NCBI GenBank assembly: GCA_903920975.1
Contig: CAIXNZ010000123.1
Span: forward strand, 1 to 11,898
Reading direction: 5' to 3'
Length of the DNA stretch: 11,898 nucleotides
DNA from: Candidatus Falkowiibacteriota bacterium
Lineage (GTDB): Bacteria > Patescibacteriota > Patescibacteriia > CAIXNZ01
A model generated the notes under the pieces. It saw nothing but the letters and a program-made list of their open reading frames with translations, was not told the origin of the DNA and did no database searches. The translations under genes and the position numbers were made by a program. This document shows positions 7,532-11,898 of this stretch, in pieces. Position 1 is the first letter of the stretch; each line of letters starts with the position of its first letter.

Positions 7532-7560
7532 CCGCCTTCGCTTCGCTTCGGCGGGCAGGC
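7531..7560. repeat. GC-rich palindromic mini-element
   Basis: CCCGCC (7531-7536) and GGCGGG (7550-7555) form a stem around three CTTCG-like units, with a tail of CAGGC. It is inserted where the tRNA-Lys copy breaks off in its T-loop; the tRNA-like bases AGGAC resume at 7561. The shape resembles REP-type elements scattered in Parcubacteria genomes, a resemblance recalled and not tested. Confidence 0.6.
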
Positions 7561-7585
7561 AGGACTTCTTTGTGTAATTTTGACA

Positions 7586-7597
7586 AAGCAGAGGGTC
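7586..7597 (+). repeat. Inverted 12-bp copy of tRNA-Lys anticodon-arm sequence
   Basis: AAGCAGAGGGTC is the exact reverse complement of 7660-7671, which encodes the 3' anticodon stem and variable loop of tRNA-Lys. It lies just past the tRNA-Lys terminator. Confidence 0.75.
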
Positions 7598-7598
7598 G

Positions 7599-7628
7599 AA
7601 AAAAGCTTGCCAGTCTTGGCAAGCTTTT
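7599..7628 (-). terminator. Rho-independent terminator of tRNA-Lys
   Basis: A perfect 12-bp stem AAAAGCTTGCCA (7601-7612) and its complement (7617-7628) around a 4-nt loop. Read on the minus strand it ends in a run of T. It starts 7 bp after the tRNA-Lys 3' end. Confidence 0.85.
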
Positions 7629-7634
7629 AATCTA

Positions 7635-7707
7635 TGACTCGGCTGGGGATCGAACCCAGGACCCTCTGCTTAAAAGGCAGATGCTCTACCGACTGAGCTA
7701 CCGAGTC
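7635..7707 (-). tRNA. tRNA-Lys (anticodon UUU)
   Basis: A complete 73-nt cloverleaf: acceptor GACTCGG/CCGAGTC, D-stem GCTC/GAGC, anticodon arm TCTGC-CTTTTAA-GCAGA with anticodon TTT, variable loop GGGTC, T-stem CTGGG/CCCAG with loop TTCGATC, discriminator A. CCA is not encoded. It is transcribed after the tRNA-fMet and a displaced fMet 3' fragment, probably in one transcript from the promoter at 7892-7920. Confidence 0.96.
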
Positions 7708-7710
7708 GCT

Positions 7711-7730
7711 TGTTGCGGGGGCGGGATTTG
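7711..7730 (-). pseudogene. Displaced copy of the tRNA-fMet 3' end
   Basis: These 20 bp are identical to 7779-7798, the tRNA-fMet T-loop, 3' T-stem, acceptor strand and the two following bases, 68 bp away in the same orientation. Only the 3' part of the tRNA is present. It ends 3 bp before the mature tRNA-Lys. Confidence 0.8.
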
Positions 7731-7772
7731 TCCCGCAAAGCGGGATCCGCCTCTGGCGGAAACCCCTCTGGG
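7722..7772. repeat. Array of four small hairpins between the fMet 3' ends
   Basis: In a row: CGGGA/TCCCG (7722-7735), CCCGC/GCGGG (7732-7744, overlapping the first), TCCGCC/GGCGGA (7746-7760) and CCC/GGG (7764-7772). The last two share the core CCTCTGG. The block fills the space between the two copies of the tRNA-fMet 3' end. It resembles palindromic repeats of CPR genomes (recalled, untested). Confidence 0.65.
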
Positions 7773-7780
7773 AAAACCTG

Positions 7781-7853
7781 TTGCGGGGGCGGGATTTGAA
7801 CCCGCGACCTCCGGGTTATGGGCCCGGCGAGCTGCCAACTGCTCTACCCCGCT
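7781..7853 (-). tRNA. Initiator tRNA-fMet (anticodon CAU)
   Basis: A 73-nt cloverleaf with anticodon CAT in the loop CCCATAA. Initiator hallmarks are present: three G-C pairs next to the anticodon loop (GGG/CCC), an A11-T24 pair in the D-stem (GAGC/GCTC), and no pairing at positions 1-72. The T-arm is GCGGG-TTCAAAT-CCCGC and the discriminator A; CCA is not encoded. The 1-72 mismatch is A-A, where C-A is usual. It is the first gene of the tRNA unit and has a strong promoter. Confidence 0.95.
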
Positions 7854-7891
7854 ATGTATAAACAAAAAATAACCACAGTTTGGTTAAAATA

Positions 7892-7920
7892 AGTATAACA
7901 AAATTATACATTTTTGTTAA
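7892..7920 (-). promoter_or_regulatory. Promoter of the fMet-Lys tRNA unit
   Basis: On the minus strand: -35 TTAACA (7915-7920), 17-bp spacer, -10 TATACT (7892-7897), with an extended-10 TG. The start is expected near 7885, about 32 nt upstream of mature tRNA-fMet. Confidence 0.75.
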
Positions 7921-7923
7921 CGC

Positions 7924-7970
7924 TACTATTTGTAAATAGTATTACTTTTTTCCGAAAAAGTCAATATTGA
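7924..7970. repeat. Three consecutive AT-rich inverted repeats
   Basis: TACTATTT-GT-AAATAGTA (7924-7941), ACTTTTT-TCCG-AAAAAGT (7944-7961) and the perfect palindrome TCAATATTGA (7961-7970) follow each other almost without gaps. They lie between the tRNA promoter and the end of the decarboxylase gene. They could slow or end decarboxylase transcription or bind a regulator; none has a clear T-run. Confidence 0.5.
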
Positions 7971-8010
7971 AGAAGAAACGAGCTAATTATCTGCTTCTTT
8001 TCTATAAAAT

Positions 8011-8562
8011 TTATTCTATTAAAAACACGGCTGAGGCTATAACCGTAGTCCAAAATCCATCCTTATTGCCCTCGGCAGATTGAACAAAATTAGAGGTCTT
8101 GAAAATATGCCCGCTGGTTTTATATATTTGCTCTCTTTCTTCCCAAGCCTTTGAAGAATCAAATTCAATACCCAATGTAGTAGCTAACATTGTGGCAGCC
8201 AAATCTTCAGCATACTCTCCTGCCTTATCAGCTTTTTCGCCAGCACTATGATGCTCTGATAAATAGCCGTATTGATTCTCACGATCCATAGGAACACCCA
8301 AGCCAATTGCTGCTGAAATCAAACGGTTGGGTTCATTTGTTTCCATGCGCGCCATCACGCAATAAGTTATTTGTCCGGCTTTAAGCAATTTCTCGCCCTC
8401 TTCCTTGGGCACAATCTTGCAATTGGGTGGTAAAATGCTGGAAACTGTAACCAAGTTGCATTTCTCAATACCGGCATGACGCAAGGCAACTTCAAAAGAA
8501 GCTAAACGATCTTTATGGATTCCGACACCTTTGGTAAAAAATACCTTTGTAGGTATGTACAT
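8011..8562 (-). CDS. pdaD: Pyruvoyl-dependent arginine decarboxylase
   Basis: A 183-residue proenzyme of the PvlArgDC family. The self-cleavage site is the Ser41-Ser42 pair in [10 protein letters not shown]. Cleavage would give a 41-residue beta chain and an alpha chain whose first Ser becomes the pyruvoyl cofactor. Other family features are [13 protein letters not shown] at the N-terminus, the [10 protein letters not shown] segment (48-57), [13 protein letters not shown] (67-79), the SEHH segment (102-105) and the C-terminal [12 protein letters not shown]. The enzyme converts arginine to agmatine and CO2, either for polyamine synthesis or acid and arginine handling. No agmatinase, agmatine deiminase or aminopropyltransferase gene is in the window. 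It has its own strong promoter. The ATG has only a weak, too-close AAAGAG in front. Confidence 0.93.
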   Translation of the reverse strand: MYIPTKVFFTKGVGIHKDRLASFEVALRHAGIEKCNLVTVSSILPPNCKIVPKEEGEKLLKAGQITYCVMARMETNEPNRLISAAIGLGVPMDRENQYGYLSEHHSAGEKADKAGEYAEDLAATMLATTLGIEFDSSKAWEEREQIYKTSGHIFKTSNFVQSAEGNKDGFWTTVIASAVFLIE

Positions 8563-8595
8563 CTCTTTACAAAAATTAAATTAATTAATGATTTT

Positions 8596-8623
8596 ATTAT
8601 AAAACTACTAGCAAATTTTTCAA
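8596..8623 (-). promoter_or_regulatory. Promoter of the arginine decarboxylase gene
   Basis: On the minus strand: -35 TTGAAA (8618-8623), 16-bp spacer, perfect -10 TATAAT (8596-8601). The start is expected near 8589, with a leader of about 26 nt. Confidence 0.7.
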
Positions 8624-8642
8624 GATGTGGATAAGTATTTTT

Positions 8643-8672
8643 AAAAAAAGAGACGAGTTCTTACTCGCCTCT
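8643..8672 (-). terminator. Rho-independent terminator of the small TTG-start gene
   Basis: On the minus strand AGAGGCGAG and CTCGTCTCT (8664-8672 with 8649-8657) form a 9-bp stem with one G-U pair and a 6-nt loop, followed by a run of T. It begins 1 bp after the stop and separates this unit from the decarboxylase promoter. Confidence 0.88.
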
Positions 8673-8673
8673 T

Positions 8674-8943
8674 CTACTCATAGACTTCCCTCGCCTCATC
8701 ACTTGTGAAGATAAAACCATCAAGCCTGTTCGATTCGGTAACTTCTTCTTTCAAAAAATCAAGCTCTTCTTTTTCTTTTGGTGAAAGACTTTCAACAAAA
8801 TCCGAGAACTTCACAATGTAACGCTTTTTGCCGCCATTCTGCTCAACTCTAGCCAAAAAATGTTTGCCAAAGAAAATTTTTTTAATACTTTTTGGCAAGT
8901 CATTTTCTATCTCCTTCACTTCAATCATTACATATAAACTCAA
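8674..8943 (-). CDS. Unknown small acidic protein with TTG start
   Basis: I do not recognise this 89-residue protein. It has no membrane segment or Cys. It looks alpha/beta: a beta-like segment SLYVMIEVKEI, a basic stretch KSIKKIFFGKHFLARVEQNGGKKRYIVKF (about 18-46), then an acidic helix around SPKEKEELDFLKEEV and an acidic C-terminus. The TTG start is chosen because an exceptionally strong ribosome binding site sits 6 nt upstream; the in-frame ATG at codon 6 would be too far away. It follows murG by 45 bp on the same strand and ends in a strong terminator, so it is probably the last gene of the dcw transcript. Confidence 0.75.
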   Translation of the reverse strand: MSLYVMIEVKEIENDLPKSIKKIFFGKHFLARVEQNGGKKRYIVKFSDFVESLSPKEKEELDFLKEEVTESNRLDGFIFTSDEAREVYE

Positions 8944-8948
8944 GGTGC

Positions 8949-8958
8949 ACCTCCTTTT
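8949..8958 (-). promoter_or_regulatory. Near-perfect anti-SD match deciding a TTG start
   Basis: On the minus strand AAAGGAGGT runs straight into G, matching the usual bacterial 16S 3' tail for ten bases in a row. It lies at the correct distance from TTG. It overlaps a 10-bp palindrome AGGTGCACCT (8943-8952), which could bind a regulator or fold. Confidence 0.85.
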
Positions 8959-8988
8959 TATAACTTAGTCATTTTAATATTTCAAAAA

Positions 8989-10086
8989 TTATTTCCTAAC
9001 CGCTTGATAAATCAAATCCACATATCTTTTCGCCGCATCTTTGTCAATCATGGTCAAAATATTGCGGCTCAAAGTCTGGCGCTCAGCCGGATTTTGCATC
9101 AAATGATCAATGGCTGAAAATAAAATATCCTTATTCAGGTCTTTTTGATTCAAAACTTTCACGGCATTAAATTTTGTATAATACTGAGCATTAAGTTCTT
9201 GATGACCTGGCAATGGTATCAAGATAGTTGATTTTCCCAAAACTGATAATTCGGTCAGGGCTGAAAAACCAGCGCGACTGATAATTAAATCTGCGATCGC
9301 ATAAGCGTCAAAAATTTCAGTATTTAAAAATTCATAAGAACGATAACGCTCGTCAATTAATTTTAAGATTTCTCGATCAAAGTAATTAGCAAATTGCTCA
9401 CTTATGCCCTTGCCCTTACCCGTCAGATGAATAATTTGATACTTGCCGATTAAATCTCTTAAAATCTGCAAAATTAGATCATTAACAAATTGAGCGCCAG
9501 TACCCCCGCCCATAATTAAAATGGTTGGCGTATTTAAATTTAATTTAAAAAATTGCGCTGCCCTTTCCCTATTTCCGCCAAATACTTCTTTGCGGACTGG
9601 ATTACTGATATTAAAAGTCTTTTTGGCATCAAAATTTCCAGCCAAATCACTGAAAGTCACGGTAACGGCCGTGGCTTTTTTGGCCATTAGCTTATTAGCC
9701 ATGCCCACTTCTAGATCCTGCTGATGGACAAAACGCGGAATGCCTAAAAAGGCGGCCGCATAAATAACCGGCACTGCCACAAAACTGCCCGCTGTCAAAA
9801 CAGCATCGGGTTTATATTTTGACAAGATGAAAAAGCTTTGAATGAATGCCAACACAACAAAAAATGGCGTAAATAAATTGGCCAAAGAAAAATACTGGCG
9901 CCATTTGGCGTTTATTATCGGTTTGAAAGGAATTTGATAGCCGGATAAAAATTCTTTTTCCGGACCGTTTTTTGTTCCCAACCACAAAATTTCAAGATTT
10001 GCATCTTGTTCTTTTAACTCTTGATAAATTGCGACCAACGGCGAAACACTTCCCATTGTTCCACCACCGGCAAATAATACTTTCAT
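8989..10086 (-). CDS. murG: UDP-GlcNAc:lipid I N-acetylglucosaminyltransferase MurG
   Basis: A 365-residue GT-B glycosyltransferase of normal MurG length. It adds GlcNAc to lipid I at the inner face of the membrane, giving lipid II. Seen are the first glycine loop GGGTMGSVSP (7-16), a hydrophobic membrane-contact region (about 66-90), TAGSFVAVPV (98-107), VHQQDLEVGMANKL (120-133), the second loop GGGTGAQFVND (193-203), SRAGFSALTEL with Glu279 (270-280), and GHQELNA (294-300) for nucleotide binding. The His that normally follows GGTGG in the first loop is Ser13 here, and the usual HEQN motif is HQQD. It lies 71 bp after ftsW in dcw order. The ATG has no Shine-Dalgarno site. Confidence 0.93.
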   Translation of the reverse strand: MKVLFAGGGTMGSVSPLVAIYQELKEQDANLEILWLGTKNGPEKEFLSGYQIPFKPIINAKWRQYFSLANLFTPFFVVLAFIQSFFILSKYKPDAVLTAGSFVAVPVIYAAAFLGIPRFVHQQDLEVGMANKLMAKKATAVTVTFSDLAGNFDAKKTFNISNPVRKEVFGGNRERAAQFFKLNLNTPTILIMGGGTGAQFVNDLILQILRDLIGKYQIIHLTGKGKGISEQFANYFDREILKLIDERYRSYEFLNTEIFDAYAIADLIISRAGFSALTELSVLGKSTILIPLPGHQELNAQYYTKFNAVKVLNQKDLNKDILFSAIDHLMQNPAERQTLSRNILTMIDKDAAKRYVDLIYQAVRK

Positions 10087-10108
10087 AGCTATACAGAATT
10101 AACCTTAA

Positions 10109-10138
10109 TAAGCTAGATAAGCTAGCTTACTCAGCTTA
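10109..10138. repeat. Imperfect 30-bp palindrome in the ftsW-murG gap
   Basis: TAAGCT (10109-10114), AAGCTAGCTT (10119-10128) and AGCTTA (10133-10138) make an imperfect palindrome around the perfect 12-mer TAAGCTAGCTTA (10118-10129). AAGCTAG also occurs twice in tandem. There is no T-run, so it is not an obvious terminator. Confidence 0.6.
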
Positions 10139-10157
10139 CTTTACTTGATTCTTAATT

Positions 10158-11273
10158 CTAGGTTGAAGTTTGCCTAGAAATATTAATCACAATACCACAA
10201 GCAGCCATTAGTATGGCCATGGCAGTTCCGCCATAACTGACAAATGGCAAAGGCACGCCAGTTAAAGGCATTAAACCTACCATTGCGCCTATATTAACAA
10301 AAGCCTGAATAATTATCCAGCTTACAATACCGACTGTCAATAATTTAGCGAATTTATCTGGTGCTTTTTGAGCGATTTTAAAGCCTAAAAAAGCTAAATA
10401 GCCATAAGCTAAAACTAAAAAACTGGAAATAATTAAGCCCATTTCCTCGGCAATAATAGCAAAGATAGAATCACCGGCAACTTCGGGCAAATATTGGAAT
10501 TTTTGTCTGGACATGCCAAAGCCCCTGCCCCAAAAACCGCCCGAACCAATAGCCAGAAAGGCTTGATTAATATGATAACCAACTCCCTGCGGATCTAACT
10601 CCGGATGTAAAAAAGTTGTCAAACGGGCAGCCCTATAAGGCGCAAGTTTAGTTAAACCTATTAATCCCAAAAAGGCTCCTGTGATTAGACCAATAACATG
10701 TAAAAGGTTAGCACCGCCAACATAAAAGACGACCAGCGAAAAAGCCACAATGATAGTCATAGTACCCAAATCAGGCTGCAAAAAGAGCAATAAAGCCACA
10801 ATGCCCAATAACACCAAAAATGGAATTAAGCCTTCGGTTAAGTGGCTGACTTTCTTTTCTTCCCGATTTTCCAGCCAGGCAGCCAAATAAATTAAAAAGG
10901 TCAGCTTAACTAATTCAGACGGCTGAAATGAATAGCCAAAAATATCCAACCAGCTGTTAGCCGTTCCATATTTTGCGCCAATGCCCGGGATAAAAACAGC
11001 CACCAATAAAACTATGGAAAAAATTAAAATACCCAAAGCGCCTTTTCTCCACAGACGATAGTCAATCAATGAGAAAAAAAATAAAAGAACAATACCTGGC
11101 AAAAATCCATTCAATAGTTGATGCTTGATAAAATGATAATTGTCATTGAACTTATCAAAACCTAGGGCCACGCTGGCAGAGGAAAGCATGATTAAACCAA
11201 AAACTATAATCGCTGCTAAGGTGATAATAAATTTATAATCTGGTTTATGATAAGTTTTTCCCGAATTTTTCAT
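10158..11273 (-). CDS. ftsW: SEDS peptidoglycan glycosyltransferase FtsW
   Basis: A 371-residue polytopic SEDS protein with about 10 membrane segments. It polymerises lipid II into glycan strands together with a class B PBP at the septum. Signature segments: SWLDIFGYSFQPSELVKL (107-124), QPDLGT (166-171), GYHINQAFLAIGSGG (232-246), QKFQYLPEVAGDSIFA (257-272) with the probable catalytic Asp268, EEMG (276-279), and GLMPLTGVPLPFVSYGGT (333-350). RodA is the close alternative; the position between murD and murG favours FtsW. The ATG overlaps the murD stop by 4 bp (ATGA), which indicates translational coupling. It ends with TAG. Confidence 0.93.
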   Translation of the reverse strand: MKNSGKTYHKPDYKFIITLAAIIVFGLIMLSSASVALGFDKFNDNYHFIKHQLLNGFLPGIVLLFFFSLIDYRLWRKGALGILIFSIVLLVAVFIPGIGAKYGTANSWLDIFGYSFQPSELVKLTFLIYLAAWLENREEKKVSHLTEGLIPFLVLLGIVALLLFLQPDLGTMTIIVAFSLVVFYVGGANLLHVIGLITGAFLGLIGLTKLAPYRAARLTTFLHPELDPQGVGYHINQAFLAIGSGGFWGRGFGMSRQKFQYLPEVAGDSIFAIIAEEMGLIISSFLVLAYGYLAFLGFKIAQKAPDKFAKLLTVGIVSWIIIQAFVNIGAMVGLMPLTGVPLPFVSYGGTAMAILMAACGIVINISRQTST

Positions 11274-11898
11274 TTTAACTTCTTGACCTCTTTATTAAAA
11301 TGGTCGCCTCGGTCAAATTCATTAATAAATATGCCAAAGCTGGCTGCGCCAGGTGAAAGCAAGAATATATCGCCTTTTTTTACAATATTTTTTGCCTCTT
11401 CAAGGGCTTCCCTCATGTCGCAAACGCAAATTATTTTTTGTTTAAAGCCAACACGCTTTAATTCCTTGATTAATTTTTCCGTGGCCGTACCTTGAAATAA
11501 AATTAATGATCTGACTTTATTTTTTATAGCTACAGCGGCCGTCTGAAAATCTAATTGCTTATCAGTACCTCCGGCCAAAAGCACAACTTTTTGTTTAAAA
11601 GCATTAAGAGCCGCCACTAAAGCATCTGGGGCTGTGGCAGTGGTGTCATTATAATATTTCACACTCTTAAATTCTCTGATAAATTCCAAGCGTCCTTCTA
11701 AGCCAGTAAATTTCTTTATTCCATTTTTTATTATAGATACAGGAACACCAATAACAATAGTTAGAGCTACTGCGCCCAGCACATTGGCAATATTATGTTC
11801 CCCTATTAATTTAATGTCACTTAAATTTATAATTTTGCTTTCCTTATTTTTTTCTTTAAATACTATCCAATTATTTTTTATATAAGCGCCATTCTCAT
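11270..11898 (-). CDS. murD: MurD, C-terminal part, cut by the window edge
   Basis: The frame is open to the right edge, so about 209 C-terminal codons are visible. The codon at 11780-11782 is GTG inside the gene, not a start. MurD adds D-Glu to UDP-MurNAc-L-Ala with ATP. Seen are the end of the central ATPase domain, LIGEHNIANVLGAVAL, and the C-terminal domain with NDTTATAPDALVAALNAF, LLAGGTDKQLDF and LLSPGAASFGIFINEFDRG. The usual DSKATN motif reads DTTATA, so the family Lys is Thr; the Lys of GGxDK and the Ser and Phe of SPxxASF are kept. The stop overlaps ftsW (ATGA). This is the upstream side of the dcw cluster. Confidence 0.92.
   Translation of the reverse strand, partial: ENGAYIKNNWIVFKEKNKESKIINLSDIKLIGEHNIANVLGAVALTIVIGVPVSIIKNGIKKFTGLEGRLEFIREFKSVKYYNDTTATAPDALVAALNAFKQKVVLLAGGTDKQLDFQTAAVAIKNKVRSLILFQGTATEKLIKELKRVGFKQKIICVCDMREALEEAKNIVKKGDIFLLSPGAASFGIFINEFDRGDHFNKEVKKLK

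Noticed and set aside
7507..7707. An intron-containing or permuted second tRNA-Lys
   Set aside because: No separate 5' half exists for the displaced 3' end, and its T-stem is broken, so a remnant explains it better.
7449..7772. A CRISPR array in the hairpin-rich tRNA region
   Set aside because: There are only pairs of repeats, of different sequence and spacing, that are clearly tRNA 3' ends.
7570..7872. A 100-codon plus-strand reading frame containing GAGFEPATSGL and DSAGDRTQDPLL
   Set aside because: It is the well-known false translation of antisense tRNA sequence; it runs straight through tRNA-Lys and tRNA-fMet.
8957..8985. A promoter TTGAAA-17-TATAAA for the small TTG-start gene
   Set aside because: Its start point would fall inside the Shine-Dalgarno site and remove it; readthrough from murG is more likely.
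11270..11272. UGA recoded as glycine
   Set aside because: The murD TGA lies at the expected protein end and overlaps the ftsW start, so it acts as a stop.
11780..11782. A GTG start for a 170-residue protein at the right edge
   Set aside because: The frame stays open to the window edge and the upstream codons encode conserved MurD sequence (LIGEHNIAN).

Overview
The window reads as a piece of a small, AT-rich bacterial genome, most likely from the Candidate Phyla Radiation (Patescibacteria, Parcubacteria-like). This placement is inferred from gene content and family style, without a database search. Supporting points are a MurG whose first glycine-rich loop reads GGGTMGSVSP, a MurE without most of its N-terminal domain, a pyruvoyl-dependent arginine decarboxylase, an FtsB/DivIC protein ending in KWWGYFF, tRNA genes without encoded CCA, and GC-rich palindromic mini-repeats. 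UGA acts as a stop (murD), so the UGA-glycine code of some CPR lineages is not indicated.

Layout. (1) Positions 1-30 hold the 3' end of a plus-strand tRNA, possibly Thr. (2) Positions 35-4362 are a minus-strand gene train, read from right to left: DHH-like phosphoesterase, thiI, PH-domain membrane protein, ftsB/divIC and SurA-like parvulin, with gaps of 2-22 bp. (3) Positions 4494-5531 carry a plus-strand fusion of dUTPase and dCMP deaminase, with its own promoter, a strong Shine-Dalgarno site and a terminator. (4) Positions 5631-6953 carry minus-strand murE. (5) Positions 7059-7442 carry a plus-strand helical-repeat orphan with promoter, Shine-Dalgarno site and terminator. (6) Positions 7484-7920 are a minus-strand tRNA unit: initiator tRNA-fMet(CAU), then tRNA-Lys(UUU). 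The 3' end of each tRNA is repeated once more downstream, and palindromic elements lie next to both extra copies. (7) Positions 8011-8562 carry the arginine decarboxylase, and 8674-8943 a small unknown gene with a TTG start. (8) Positions 8989-11898 hold part of a dcw cluster (murD fragment, ftsW, murG), on the minus strand.

Function. The window is dominated by envelope growth and division: MurD and MurE build the lipid-precursor peptide, MurG makes lipid II, FtsW polymerises glycan, FtsB/DivIC belongs to the division complex, and the SurA-like protein probably folds exported proteins. A second theme is nucleotide and tRNA metabolism (dUMP supply, s4U synthesis by ThiI, two tRNAs). The parts that look least ordinary are the duplicated tRNA 3' ends, the two pairs of back-to-back divergent promoters, and the dUMP-making fusion enzyme.
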